Source of the DNA: Aquila chrysaetos chrysaetos
Taxonomy: Eukaryota; Chordata; Aves; Accipitriformes; Accipitridae
Assembly (NCBI RefSeq): GCF_900496995.4
Contig: NC_044014.1
Coordinates: forward strand, 3,468,501-3,532,500
Direction of reading: 5' to 3'
DNA: 64,000 nucleotides
In this document: positions 10,421 to 25,000 of the stretch, in pieces
Numbering within the stretch: the first letter of the stretch is position 1
Layout: the number at the start of each line of letters is the position of its first letter
Made by a program: the position numbers and the translations under genes
Notes under the pieces: generated by a model
Seen by the model: only the letters and a program-made list of their open reading frames with translations
Databases searched by the model: none
Told to the model about the DNA's origin: nothing

Positions 10421-13130
10421 AAGTATATAATCTACGGACCTGAACATATCTCAGTGCAAATAATATTTGCAGAACTGAGAGGTGGCTGCTGGAAGTGGGG
10501 GAGTGCTAGGGAAATCCGTCAAAGGGCAGTTTTAGGGTAAAACGTGAACGCACGTATGAGCTGGCGAACATGCAGCTGTCTATAAGAACCAACTAAAATA
10601 TCAATAGACCTCAATATTCTTCACCCTCCAAATAATTCATTTAAATAATTTCACTTTTTTCATTTTTTTTCTTCCCCCAAAGGGTGAACATTCCAGACCT
10701 TCAGACAAAACCCACTACGTGGAATAAAACCCCAAACCCATTAAATTAGCTGCGTTGCCCATGCAACAGTTTTCCCTCACATTGTACATATTAGGAATAT
10801 CTGAAAATAATAAACTATGTGCAGTAGCACAAAATCTGACCAGGGCAGCTTGGAAGGGTTCCACAGCCGGCGTGAGAATCGGGCACGGCACTCCGGAGAA
10901 AAGGTGGGGAACCAGAGCGACGCGACGGATCATCTGGCAAAGGTTTTGTTTGCCGCTTGCAGAGGCTCTAACGGTGGTGTGTGTGAGTGTGCGACGCATG
11001 GCTGCGGTGGGCCTCCCACATGAGCGTTAGAGAGGCTGAACTCTTTTGCAGATGCAAGGCAGCGGTACGTGAGCCTGAGGTTCAGTGAGCATGCAATTAT
11101 GTGTGAGATTCAATTATGGGCTTTTGAAGGCATCCCTTCTTCATTTTGACCAGTATTTATGTAACTTCTGCATGATATATATAGTTCTTCTTGCTTACTA
11201 AACTAGAAGAAAAATCCCCATCAGAATAAAAAGTTCCCCTAGAATTTGATTCCTGATGCATTTTTCTTATGTAAACAGCTTCTGGGAAGGGAATAATCCC
11301 CGGAAGGGGGTTACTTTTCTTTCCACATTGATTTAAAAGAAGGGATGAGAATTCTTCAAAATACAGTTCATCATTTCCTTAACCATGGCTATGACATGGT
11401 CTCCTGAGAAAACACACACTCATTCTATCATTTCACATCAAGCCTGACACTTTCAGATCACATTTCACTGTCACGCATTTTGCCCTAGCATACACTGCAC
11501 AATTTATTTTGACAGAAATATATTTCCGACCCCTTTTCACGAGGCAGTCATTACCAACGGGTGCAGTCCATAGGAAGCACGGGTCGCGTTCACCCGGTGA
11601 TGCCGGGATTGTCGTGCTGAGGAGCACAGGAACGGCACAGGGTCCTGTTGCATTCCAGCTAGGAGCCCCTCTCAAAGGAGAATTTATTAAAGATATGCAA
11701 AAAAAGATAATTTAAACCAATGTCCTTATGTGTGTTAAAAATTTAAATTTTCTCCCCTTTTGCAAAATCACAAGAACATGCTTACAAATGTAAATTATTT
11801 GACCTACACAGCTTATCATTGTATATATACACAGCGGAGAGGAGCAAAGATAGTCGACCACACTAATAAAGTCCATTGGTGACAGAAGCCGAGATAAGGA
11901 CCCAAGCTGATATGACAGAAAGAATTTAAACCTGCTTCCTTGTTCTATATCACTACGTTTGAAATGGGGAGTATTTCCAGGACCTGCAGATGGATTGCTG
12001 AAGTGTTCATAGTAACAACATTTTGTGTAGTACCTTCTACTCCCGTGCACTTAAAGGAATTAAATGCTTCTACAAATAGGGAATTGGGAAACCGAGAAGT
12101 GATGTGATCCCTTCAAGATGAAGGGTACTTGAGCAGGAAACAGTGACTTGGGGCCAGGAATAGAGATTTCATGTTTGGACTCCGTCCTATGCCGAGCCAC
12201 TGCACGGTGCTTTTTTCTGCCCCCGTGGAGTGCTGCGCGCCGAGCCATGCGAGAGAGGAGGAGTCCCTTTCTCGCCATGAAGGATAGTCTTTTAATGTCT
12301 CAAATGTGCTTTTACAATGGAAAATCTTTTCCTCAGCTACTTCTGATTAGCACTTTTTGTCTTCAACAATAGTGCTTATTATGGTGAACGGAAACCTTTT
12401 TTCAAGGGATATATACACGGACCACAGGTTAAGCACACAGTGATCATAAATATAGTTTATGATCTAAAATAAGTTTTTTAAATGTTACACATTGTCTATT
12501 GTCTGAGTTCTTCTTTGTCCTTGAAGATATTTTTTTTTTTTGTAACAAATAGGAACATTCATATTTAAAGATGAAAGTGAAAAAATATGCTTGTATTTCA
12601 AATTTCTTTTTACTCTAGTCGCTAATTTTTTTTTAAATGCTTTTAGAGATCTGGAAATTAAACAATTGCTCCTTAAGCAAGGGACTAATCTTTGTTGCCT
12701 TGAGAGGAGAAAACTCAGGAGAAATGATAATAAACAGGGATTGATCATTTGAGGCTGATCCATAGCCATGGTCAGTAGGAGATGCTTCACCAGAGAACTT
12801 CGGATAATTCCCACCTGCACCAGAGGAGGGGGCCATCTCAAGGGCACAGGGAAAACAGAAATGGAGACAAAGCATTACATGCTCTTTGTCGTTAAGTTCT
12901 CTCCAATACTCATTTATTACAATTTTCCTGGTTATGCCTCTTTTTTTTTCTTTTGACTGAAAAACTGGAAAATATTTTTTCCTAAAATTCTGTTATTCAA
13001 ATGTGTGAAGAGTTAAGAAAGATTAAACACTAATGGAGAAAGCCGTCATCTGGGCAACGGGACAGATATTCAGCGAGAAATGAGGTATCTAAGACCAGAC
13101 CTCTGAGGTTAACATTTATCTGTTCTACAG
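10421..13130. other. Non-coding stretch with three small CpG clusters
   Basis: The stretch is AT-rich, with small CpG-enriched segments near 10860-11030 (about 15 CpG), 11560-11640 and 12180-12290. I recognise no gene, RNA gene or repeat family. T-rich runs occur near 12529-12541 and 12941-12951. Confidence 0.55.
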
Positions 13131-13258
13131 GGCCAGTGGCGGGGAGGTGCTAGCTGAAGAAAATGAAGCTTTGGGGGAAAAAATCTTGCACCATGGTGAC
13201 TTTGAGATGGTGGCAGGGAGACGTGAGGGCGTTACAGTTGGGCTGCTTCGTTCCCCAG
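13131..13258 (+). other. Candidate internal exon, 128 bp
   Basis: A TCTGTTCTACAG acceptor-like sequence ends at 13130, and CCCCAG/GTACATT, a plausible donor, follows 13258. One frame (starting at 13132) is open through the whole interval for 42 codons and reads as a Glu- and Gly-rich peptide including EVLAEENEALGEK. The other two frames are stopped early. I do not recognise the peptide. An open frame of this length is not rare by chance, and the donor is imperfect, so this is only a candidate exon or a remnant of one. Confidence 0.2.
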
Positions 13259-16200
13259 GTACATTCAGACGTCAGCTGTGGTTGCCCCGGGGTGGAGGTC
13301 CCCCCGCCCGCAGGTCCCTGGCATAGGTTGGCTTTTCAGATATAATTGTGGACATCAGTGTAAGTCGTCATCCCAGTACTGCTTGTTTCACTCCAAGTAT
13401 AGTATAATTGTCTAGGCATTGCTCTCCATCTACACCAGCTCCCCAGAGTTACAGTAAAGAACTGCATACTCTCATTTTTGTCAAGTGATGGATGGGATAA
13501 AGCATGATCATACCTTCTTAACTAGTAAGTGCTAAGGGCTTCAGTTTATAAACTTAGCTCATTCTTCATTATTCTCCATTATATTCCCTGTCTTCTGTTA
13601 TTCCTATCAATGCAGTGTGACCTTGTGATGTAGCCAAACCAAAGTTTTGATAGCCACATTGTCATTCTTCTGCACAGACAGAAATTACCGTACACAGTGT
13701 GTGGCAATGTAGAACCAGGCATTTGAGCTTTAATTCTGCCTTTGAAACAATTTGATCGTGAAGGATTTAATGCACATGAACATTTTTCTTTGCACAGGGA
13801 AGAATCAAAAATACAAATTGTGTTCTAGCATTATACTCCTCTGCTAAAACACTGCTAAACAAACAAACACACTAAACTGTGCCTATAATAAGCACAAGCT
13901 CTTGATCTAAAAAACAACATCAACCAGCTTTTTAGAATCCAGTTAATTATTAAACGACCCATGAAGATTTTGAATGCGTGACTGGGTTTTATGAGCTTAT
14001 CTGATAGACGGAATTTCTCTGTTTAGTTTATATAGATAACTTCAATTTCTCCTCTTTTCCTGAAAATATATCTTTATGGATAGGTGAGGACATGCGTTCA
14101 TTTTGAGTAAGGTATACTTTTATGAGGCATGACAGAGAAATGAGAGCTCAGAAATGTTAAAAGTAGAATGAGAGGATTGCAGATAAGCCCATTTTTGGCA
14201 CTAAATAAAGGTCAAATTCAATTATTATTAGAGGTTATTAAGAAAATGCTGTAGGCAAAGTAAACACATTGGCTGATGTACTATGGAAAACCAGGTGTAT
14301 AATCAGATGGTCCTTACAACCAAAACACATTTTCACTAACAAGGTTAAAAAACCCCACGCTGCACCTGTGTGTAAACATTTTCCCGTTTTTGAAGCCCAG
14401 TTTCAAGAAATCAGTACAGGTCTGTTGTTTCTGCTTTCTACCTCTGGTCGGTTCCCATATTTTTTTCATTGCACTTACAGAGAAGTGACAATACAGACAA
14501 GATATATATCACGCAGCTCTGATTGCCCTTTCTGGGCAAAGATACCAAAAAGCTGCTGATGCTACTTTGTGTGTTGTGCACCGTCCCTGATGGTGTATAG
14601 CTTAATTCGAAAAAGCATGTAATTAAGTGTGTGTTAATTTTTCATTTCCATAATGAGCTTTTATAATTCTGTACAGAGCATGAAAAAAACATTTCCAAAA
14701 TAGAAGTGATTTACATCGCAGGCCTTCCTGTGGATTGATTGCCGCTCTCACCGAGCTGCTGGCAGATGGGCAGCGTCCCTTCACTGCAGAATTACTTAGG
14801 GCTGCTATCACAGACCTCGCTCCTACTCCATTACATGAGCTCTGTCAGAGGGACCCCCTTATCTACTGCTGCTAGGTGATGGGCATGGCTAAAGAAATGA
14901 AATCTCTTACGATAGAAGAAATGGAATAACTGGATTGTAAATAAATCCGTTTCGGACACTTAAGAAAGGCTAAAGTCTGTGATTATTTCTCCAGAAAAGG
15001 AATTATTATTTCTTTGGTAACTGGAGCCTATAAAGTAGGTTATAAAGTGAACCCAAGCCCTAGGTGAGACGACAACTGACATATAGTCAGAGTTACAGAC
15101 TACAATGATTAGCACATAATTACTATTCCTATTATTTTTGGGGGGTTCACAAACAAACACCACTCCTGCCCGCACAAAGCCCTATTGAAATCAGTGAAGT
15201 ACGCTGCCAATAAAAAATGACTGGGCTCCAAAGTCACTATTGGGAGCCTTAGTGTTGTTTAAGAGTTTTAAGTACTTGTTTTGATACAAGGAATATTTCC
15301 AAAGGAGGTTGTGGGAATAGAATATGCTTGTAGAGAAAGATGGGTTATGTATTACCATAGCTACTTCAAAAAATCATTTTCTGAGAAAGTACATTATGCT
15401 TAAAGAAACTGGTATAAGATAGGACAGAGATGTATATGCATGCTTTCCTCTTTTTGGTACAATACTCTTACTTTGTTCATCTCCAGCAGATCGGTAAGCT
15501 CAGTCCTCTCTCTTTTTACTGCTTCAGTTATTATTATCCTCTGATTCAGGTCTCAAATATTGAGTAGATTCAAATCACGATCAAGTTTCAAAGTGATAGA
15601 AATGTGTGAGGACGTGTTTTAAGTTAATTATGGAGGTTCTTAATCAGAAAAAGTGGAAGTGTTGTGCAATTTACTGAATAATAGGTTGCACATATTAAAT
15701 GGCCTTGGTGCGAGCAAGAGTCAGCCCCGCTACTCCACCGGCTTAAATCAGCTCAGCCGCGTCAGGCAATGCTGAGCGCACACGTGAAGAATCTGTAGGC
15801 AGCAGCTCGGTAAGGACATAAAGTGCTTCTGAACAGCGGAACATGAATCTGTAGAAAGCAGGGATGGCCATATCGGGGCTGCATGATTATTCCTGGTGCA
15901 GTTTCTCACCTTGTTGTTTACTGGATGATAATAAGCACATATTTAATTACTGTAAGCCTGCTCTCTTGGCCCTATACTATACTGGCTGTAAAATGCTTTC
16001 AAAGCAATGTAAAAGTTCTCCTTTGGACAATATCCTAGAAGAAGACTAGTAATTTGTTACAGATGAAAAAGAACTTCTAGTTTTTGATCCTATAGTTTAC
16101 CAGTCCAAATAAGTGATTTTATATTCATGCTTCAAGGTATCCTCATTCTCTTCAAGCAAATGTTGAAGCTGTAGTTATAATGGGAACAAAGCTCCACCAG

Positions 16201-18980
16201 TTTCCTGAGCCGTTATCTGCTTTTTTTCCCTGCCATTGTTAATATAATACAGACATTTTAATGCTCTTTAAACACTGATCTTGCTTTTGATTGCCCATTG
16301 ATCCTAATGTCTAAATCCATACCTGCTTCAGTGAGGTATATCTTACTGTATATTGATAAATCTATATTTTTATGATCTGTTATCCAAAGAAGACTAAGTT
16401 TAATGTAATGCATAGGTTTATGTTACAGTTTTATTTCTGTATAAATAACAGTGGAGCTCAGGACAATCTGCTTAACCTGCCTGTATGCTATCATTTCACA
16501 ATTATGTTCATACTTTATTCTTACGCTTGCATGCTTCGTGAGTAATGAAAAAACGTAAGCGAGATATGGATCCTTCGTATATATTAAAGTGTAGGATTTT
16601 CATTGCTTTGTTTTCTGTTGTAGAATGTGGTAAATTTTCAGCATGTAAATAATCTTCATTGATTTGTTTGGTGCTTAAATATCTTCTGGCTTGAGATCTT
16701 ACCATGTAGGAAGACAAGTCTCTCATTCTTAGCATTGATGTCAACTGCTCATTTATTTTTCTTTAGAATGAGATTTTCTCAACCAAGAGAAAAGCCAAAG
16801 AGGTCCCATTTCAAATGCCACTGGGAATACATGGTCATGGCCACGATGGACCATGGCACCACTGGTGCTGCATATGGTGGGAACAAGAGCAGAGCAAGCA
16901 TCCTTGGAGTGGCCCAAAGGAGGATGCTGCCCATGGGTTTTCTTCCTAACACAGCTATTTTGACATAGGATAAAATTCTGTTTGAGGCTGTCTAACATAT
17001 TTCCAAATGTTCTTTCCGTCCCTGAAAGTGTCTTCATTAAATCTTATTAAACTCAGCCTCAACAGTATCTTATGGCAAAGAGACATAAATGCCAGCTATG
17101 CATGAGATGAAAAATTAATTCTATTTTATTCATAATTTCAATGAATTTTCATCAATTAGCACTTTAGGCAAGGCATAAAAGGAGATTGGAAAAAACAATG
17201 CTGGGGCTGAAATTAACTCACAAACTACTTACCTGATTATTTCTCTAAGTTACAAACATTGATTTGCGTTTAGAGAACAGAAAAAGAAGCCTCTTCTGTT
17301 CTGAATTCTGGCAAATGGGCTAATCTCCTCAAACATGATACACAACACATTTCTAAGAAATAGATTAAATCAGAGGAGAGCAAGAGTTTGATCCAGAGCA
17401 AGCTAAAATCAAGAAACAAATATGCTTGAAAGGCAAGGGTGGCTTCAAACCAACCGCCCTCTTCCCTCCAGGGCTTAGGGACCTGAGGAGCTGTGACCTG
17501 GAGCAACACAAACTTTCAACCCTGCCCATGGAGAAACCCCTCCACTGATGCACAACAGCTGTTCTAGCTGCTAAACACGTGAATTGCGGCGCGGCTGCCT
17601 TATAGGCAAAGGTGCTGCTGGTGCAACGCTTGTTATACGTGTGAACCTACTCACATGGAGTATGGTTGCAAAAAAATTAAAAAAAATATTTTGCAACGTG
17701 GACCGTGTAGATGGGGAAGGCTGCTGAAACAGCTCCACCATTGCCATTACAGAGATTAAAGTTGTTGGGAGGAGACTCCGTGACTTCATGCTCTTGGCAG
17801 CCAGAGTCCTGGGATGCTCCACAGCCTCTCTGCCCACAGCCCTTTAACTCCCAGACCCAGTCCCTGTGCCCTGTTCAGGTACCGACCCTGTATTTGAACA
17901 GGATGGGGGTGTTTTGGCCAAGTCTGGATTCTCTAATGGGGCAAAACTCGACACATAACAGCTCCCTCATATTTCCATCTCTCAGAAGGGGAAATTTGGC
18001 CAAGTAATGGACAGAAGCCCCCAGGTAGGACAGTTCAGGTCCCGTGGCTTGCTACAGCTGGACATGTTGGCTTTAAAATGCAATGTGATGCTCCCTGGAC
18101 ATTATAACCCTGAGAGATGCTATTTCAGGGTAAAACTTGGTGAAACAGCACAAGCTGAAGCCCTGAATCATATATTCTGCATGGGGGAAATAGGTTATTT
18201 ACCCCAAGGGCCAGCACTTGCCCTAACTGTAAAAGGTATGCACCAGTCAAATCCCTAGCACTGCCATTACAAGAGCTTTATATGATCAGCATCGATCCGC
18301 TGCTATATGTTCTTCAATAATTCAGTCTTCAGTAACTGCCCTTTATTATTTTCCAATTTCCTGCTAGGATGACCAACTATAGCTGCATTTTATATCTTTT
18401 TCTTTCAGTCTATGAATCTGTGCTGCTTTTCATGTTTTTTAAACTGATTAATAGGTTTAAGGTCTACATTTATATTATCTTGTCTCACACTTGCTTTTGT
18501 TGTATCAATCAAGTCACTTAAGGTAGTCTAGCACAGAGGAGCTTATTCTTCTTAGCATTATTTACTTTTGGCATTTTTCATCCTTGCTGGTCTTTACAAC
18601 TTATTTTGCTTTAAAGGTTATGTGGATAGCCTGTTTTAACAAGTAGTGTATTAAGAACTGCTTAAACAGGATGCCAGCTGCGTAATATTTTATCTAGACT
18701 TTAATAGTAACAGCAGAGAGCCAGTTATCCCTTCCTCAATGTCAGGAACACCCGTGTGTCAGATCAGTTCTGCTGTAACCCATGTACAGGACCAGCGCAT
18801 ATGCAAACGTGGAGGTAGGGCTGGCAATTTATATATTGTCAATGAAAAGCAGAAAGGGTTTTTTTGGAAATACTTGGGTCATCTTTCCCTGTAAATCGGA
18901 CATAGAAAAGAATAAGCTTCTGTGATGACAATGACTAAAACATACCCTAAGCAAAGCCTTGTGATTGTTAGAAGATACTG
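13259..18980. other. AT-rich non-coding stretch
   Basis: I see no supported gene, RNA or interspersed repeat in this long interval. A small GC-richer segment with a few CpG lies near 13260-13325 and another near 15705-15800. A strong acceptor-like pyrimidine tract ends near 16766, followed by about 68 open codons to a stop at 16968. That peptide is unrecognised and no donor is evident. Confidence 0.6.
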
Positions 18981-19013
18981 AAAATGGCAAGGAAATGGCA
19001 TGGAAATGGCAAG
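18981..19013 (+). repeat. Three tandem copies of an 11-bp unit
   Basis: Three adjacent near-identical 11-mers (consensus GAAATGGCAAG) differ at one or two positions each. It is a very short tandem repeat with no other significance apparent. Confidence 0.75.
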
Positions 19014-22000
19014 ATACATTTCCTAATGGCCATATATATTAGGATTCCTTCTCTTCTTACCCAAATATGTGACATACAACTTTAGAACATAGTACAACAT
19101 CCAATGCCATAAATAAAAACAATTCTGAATGTTGGTGCTTCATTTCATTTTTAAATTACAATGAAATGAAAGTGAATTTAATCACCCTATCCTGTTTTAT
19201 AACAAATAAAGTCATTGTGATTAATGTTACTACACACAATACCAAATTAATTTTAAATTAAATCACTCTTGCAGTAAGTTAAGTGTCTACAACTAAAGAC
19301 AGCAGCCCTTTCTAAAATGACACGCCAACTAAAAGGTCACTGAAATTACTGATACTGGACAAAGTGCAATGCAAGGGGAGGAGGCAGACCCTGGACAGAA
19401 AGCTTGAGCGAGGTGAGGAGCAATTTCATTTATAGGAAATGGAAATTTTCGAATGGATATATATATTTTTATATGAGGTGAGGTAGATTCAGAATGCATG
19501 CATTTCTAATTTGATTAACAGATCACAGCTGCAATTCCTACTTTACCTCTTTGGCCTCATTCTGCTTGTGGTTTCCGCACTGTCAGGTCCATCAGTTTCC
19601 TACATTTAATTGTAGGATTACAATTTTAATAACTACTCCTTCCTTTTGAGGTGGAATATGTGAAGATCTGGGAGCGGTGGGATTCTGTTTTCTGCCCTTG
19701 CTTGCTGTGAATTAACGTCTCACCTGCTGCAGTGCAGTTCACTGTGTCAAGTCTTATTCTTAGCAAGAGTTTGCAAACCTGAGGCTGCCCGACATTTTCG
19801 GTATGTGTGTGCATGTTGTAAATGCACTCAGACCAGCAATGGTTAAAGCAGTTTACAAAATTAAATCCATGAGTGGTGATAAAGAGTCCCTCCTCTTTTT
19901 TGAATCAAAAGTTTGATTGAAAGCACAGGAAATATAGTGGTTTTGTAGAGTATTTTTGATTCATTAACAGCAACTAAATAATTTTGAGGCCAAATTTAGA
20001 ACCGATTTTGGTTTGAAAGCAACTTCATTGCTTTTGCCATGCAAAGGGTCATGGCAAGTTCTGGGATGCAATGAGGCACTTTGATGGGACAACTCAGATG
20101 ATAGTTAAACAAGGTTGTTTTGCGAATGGGCAGCCCGAATGCCTAAACTTGCTCCTCCCGCCACATTTCATTAGTCCCCAAATCCAAATTTAAAAACACG
20201 ATGGCATAATATTAATTCAGAGCAAACAAAAGCAAATGAGAGCAGCTGTATCTGAATTTCTGCAGTCGTCGTTTTCCCAGGGACCAGAAGCAGAACAACA
20301 TGAACTATGACACCAACACTACTTTCTGTGAAGGAACAGTATCCTCTGCCACCCCATCCGCACGACTCGCTCTTTCCCCTGCGACAGAGCTGCCTTTGTT
20401 TGCCGAGGGAAAACACAGAGTCATTTTTTTTGTATGGGGATTCGTAATATGCTGTAAATTGTTTGAGAAAGAGTAAACTTTTCCAGAGGTTCTAAACAGG
20501 AGATTTATTTTTTTTTTCAGAGATTCTAAGTGATTCGCAGAGTCTTTCAAGGAAAATGCTTGTAAGAGATACAAAAGGAGAGTATTTTCAGGCAAAAAGG
20601 TTGGATGGAAAAACTCCTAAATATGATAATGACTGTTGCTGAATTCACTTGAAGCTTAATGTGAGAGCAGCAAGAGCAAAGCTCTTCTTATCTCTTTGTT
20701 TTAGAGTGTTCAGTAGTTTTAGTATTTACAGCTGATCCTCTCCAGAGGATAAAATCTCCACATTTTCTATTCAAAATGCCAAAAGCATTAGAAGTTTTAA
20801 AAGATTTCTGTTCTTTAAAAGCCAAACACAGACAGGAAAACATGGAAGTGACTCTCATTTTATGATAGTCATATACATTGAAACTGCTCACAGTTTATTT
20901 ATCTGACAAGAAGCCATTACTTTTCCTTAGCTGATGTATCAGGATTTCAATCATGAACAGAATTCAGCAAGCCAAGGAGGAGTTAGTTCATGCCCTCTCA
21001 TGGAAATTATTGTCTATCCCCTCTCTCTGTCTCTCTTGCTTTTCGGTAACGATACCCATCTTGAGCATCACGGTGTTGGGAGGTGCCAATTCACATTACA
21101 ATTCTTGCAAAAAACCAAGAAACCACTGTTTCCCAATGGGTTTGGGGAGGCTTGAAGAGACTTTTGGCTGATGCAGCAATTAAATAACTTCAGTTGAAGG
21201 AGACCTTGGCATCATAAAAAGCACTTGCTACTAGTTGCGTTTTCTGCCTCGGGGACTCTTTCTGAGGTGGCGACAAACTATATGAAGCCACATACCTGAC
21301 TATGCCCATGAAGTGCCTAGAAGTAAGAAACTGCATGTCATCAGCATTTCAAAAGAAACTAAGTTATCACTTCATGAATTCAGAGTAATCTATTTTCCTG
21401 CCGCTTAATGCTTTATTGGATCTGCACGGCCCCCTGCAGATAAGCACAGAAATGCTGCATAACCTGCAGTAGGAAGATCTTTCATAGCAGTGAATGTTAA
21501 TCTCATTATAAAATAGATTAAGAATTCAGAAGCATAAATATCTGGTGTAGAGCACCTGTTGTTATTTTATTATATGTTTATGTTATTTAAATGCTTAAAT
21601 GCATATTAAATATTGCAAGTTCTATTGCATTGCAAGAGAAAAAGGCTAGATTAATCCCCAGTCACTGGAGCTTATATACATTGATTATACACTGAAAGAT
21701 AAATTTGTGAATACGTTCTTCTTCACAGGGCAAACTAGGGAATGGTTTGGAAGACCACACATTTTTTTGGTCCAGTGCAGGTGTAGGAGGACTAGAAAAT
21801 GAAGCAGCGCCCCTCGGCCGTCCCTGGCCATCCACGCGATGGACGCACCGTACGTGACTGAGCGGCACCAGGCTGCGGATGCAGCCAGACCGTAGGTTTC
21901 CCCAGGGAGAAATTCAGAGGAAAAAGTGATCCTGTCTTGCTCTGTACCCTACCCAGATCTTATTTAACTTGGTGAGAGATACATGATGATGGCTACGAAC

Positions 22001-25000
22001 AAAACTTCTCTTTCCCCTGAAGCTGCTGCTGCAATGTCGTTGCCCCCGCGCGTACGGCTGTGCTTTAACAGAGCCATATATCTCTTCATTTAAGAAGCAA
22101 ACCAAATCATAGACTTGATGTCTTTTCCCTGCTCTTTGTCCAACGTTAGCACTTGGCTGGTTTCCTCGGACAGTAGGAACATAAGGACGTAGCCCGGAAA
22201 CACCGCCCAAGATCCAGGACATAATTAGAGCAGAACAAAATGCTGCATTTCACAGCTCGCGGGGAAAGCCTTTCCGTCAGCACCGAGGGGAAAGTTTCAC
22301 ACGTAGTAGCCAGCCCTGGTAATTTAGTGTGTAAAAAGCAGGGGAGTAAGAGTAAGGTCAGCTCTCATGGGGCAGGAGAACTCTTTTCTTTTCCCGGACA
22401 CTCTTTTGAAATAAATCAGTGTGCCAGCTTCGGTCCAAGAGCAGCTCAGGAACAGGCTATATCATTCCTAACAGACACAAGTACAATGCCATTACAGAAA
22501 TTATATTTATAAATTAAAATTTTTGATAGAAAGAGCAGATTTCCTCAGGTATACAAAAGTTACAATCCCATAAACCAACTGCACACCAGATGACCCTCTC
22601 TCCTCCGCTCTGCCCTGGGCAGCTCTCTCTGCCCCCGTGAGCGGTTCCAGCACAGAAATCCCAGGGGTTTGACGCCATTGACTCAATAATTTTATGGAAC
22701 ACTATTGGTGTATTTCTCCATGCATATGACTTGTTGCTGTCAAGTTGTATTTTTCATGTGTTTGTTTGGTTTTCCTAGGCCATTTTCAATTTTAGCATGG
22801 AAAATAATGGTCTGAAATAGCCCAACATCTATCTCGAAGCAACACGTACACCTGCATCAAATCTTGCAGCACCCTGTGAATATAGCCAGAGTGTACTGTG
22901 TGTAAGTATACAGGCCTTTTTTGAATACATTCATTGTGGAAAAACTTGTTCTGCTGCTTCATTGTATTATCACAAATGTTTTCGCTGACTTCAACTCCTC
23001 TGATGACTCACACAGAGGCAATTGGTCTCCCAGAATAAAACACTGTTGTAGCAGTTTTTTTCACATAAAAGGCAAGTGTTTCAGGGATCCTGCTTCAACC
23101 TGATTTTATTTTTTAATGTATATAATACATGCTCAGTGTAATTTCTCATTCATTATCTGGAAGCTCTAAGTTTGTATATAAACCACCAAGGATGGTCTCC
23201 CACTGAAGCAGTGTGGAGGGGGAAGCCACAAACCTTAATAGGCCATTTAAATTCGGATGAGAAATAAATTTGTCTCCTGAGACAGCATTATCTCTATATG
23301 GTTTCTATGGTTGCTAGTTAGGGTCATTCTACTTCTCCTCATGAAGTCTCCCTCTCTGAAAAAAAATCTAAATTTTTTAAAAGGTGAAGTAATACTGACA
23401 TATTTATATTGTAGCATAGAAGTATTTGACATGACTGATTGATGTTTTTCAAGCCATGTGACTATATTACCTGGACACATTTGAATTATAAGCATTTGTG
23501 AACTGATGAAGAAGTGCTACTTGTACCCTAACGCCCATGTCTCCTGGAAAAAATGGTGTAAGACTTGCAACAGGAGAATGAGATGAGCCATACAAGGGAG
23601 GTGCTGGCTGTCTTTGAAGAAGGTCAGTTCCAGCTAATGAAGGCAGTGATAGGCAAACCCTGAGTTTCACTAGAGTCGCTGCAGTGAAAGGACTGGCTTT
23701 TTGTTTGGTTGGTTGATTTTTTTCCAGGTACTTTAAATGATATCTGTTTATTTTTATTCCGCCTCCTTAAGTGAATCTGCCTGGATTTGGCTCTGAATTC
23801 TCCCCTGTAGACCCAACAGCTGCAATCCATGGACCATCCTCCCTGGAATTCAGCCACAGCAACAGTTCTGCATGGGGGGGGAGAGTTTTTTTCCTAGGGC
23901 AGGCAGCAAAGTCCTGGTTCTTCTCAATGAAAAAGTTTCACTAACCAACTGCATCAGCAGACAGTATTAACCAAGGTTTCATTTGTCTTTTTTTGCTGTG
24001 ACCCTTCTTTTCCTATGTAATCCATTTAGGCTCGTTGCTCTAGACCTGTTGAAACTGTAGCTGTTTGCTTTTGTACAATGCTAGCACAAAGACACGGCCT
24101 CCTGAAGATGATAAAGTATCAGTGACAATGTAAGTTAAGAAAAGAGGTTTTGTTATTGTAAACTGAAATACTTTATGGGAAATATCTACTAATAGACTTC
24201 TGTGAATTTGTAAGAATTCATCTGGCCTGAAAGCATACAAGAGTATACAGAATTCGTTATTGCAGCGTTGTTACACGAGGCTCTTTTATTAAAGAATAAT
24301 TTTACAAAATGTACTCTGTGTTGGAAGTTATTTCTTACTCAAGTATATAACTTTTCTAACTGTAAGGACACTGCATCTATTATATGCACGCTCACTTATC
24401 AGTGATGTTAAGGGAAAAAGCTTTTGCAGAGTTCTGCAAAACTCCAGTGCTCTGGAGACTTTCTAAAAGACATTTAAGAATTATTTAAAACCAGAGTTTT
24501 GAGGCTGAAAAATACAGCTACTCGCTTTGCAATTAGATGCTTCATTTCAGAGTACCTTACTCAGTGTGAAATAAGGTTACGCCTTTGAAACCGGAGCGGT
24601 GGGAGATACCCGATAACCATGGGACGATGGCACAGCACTGCGAACAAGGGGCGAAACATGGGCCGGCCGGTGCTCTCGGGGACTTGGTAGGGCACTGTAA
24701 TGCTGGGGATGAGGCTTTTGCACGCCAAAATATCTCTCCGGAGCTTTAGATACAGCAGGCTTGAAAACTTGACCTCAGGGTTTGAAAGTAATTGGGCAGG
24801 GAGGTTAAATGAGCGAGTTTAACAGCAGCTCCAAAAAGCTTTCAGCACCTGAACTGAAAACAAAGAGGGGTCTGTTCCTCCGCCGGGCTTCCCGACAGCA
24901 GCAGCATTCCCTCCAGCATGAAGGATTCGGGAAACTCTGCTGCATCTGTTGCAGGGAAGAGTCTTCAAGCGATGCTGAATGTGTGCTCAGGAAACACTGG

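Noticed and set aside
16767-16968. Acceptor-like tract followed by about 68 open codons
   Set aside because: The tract is pyrimidine-rich and ends in TTTAG, but the peptide is unrecognised, no donor or polyadenylation context was clear, and the length is ordinary for chance.
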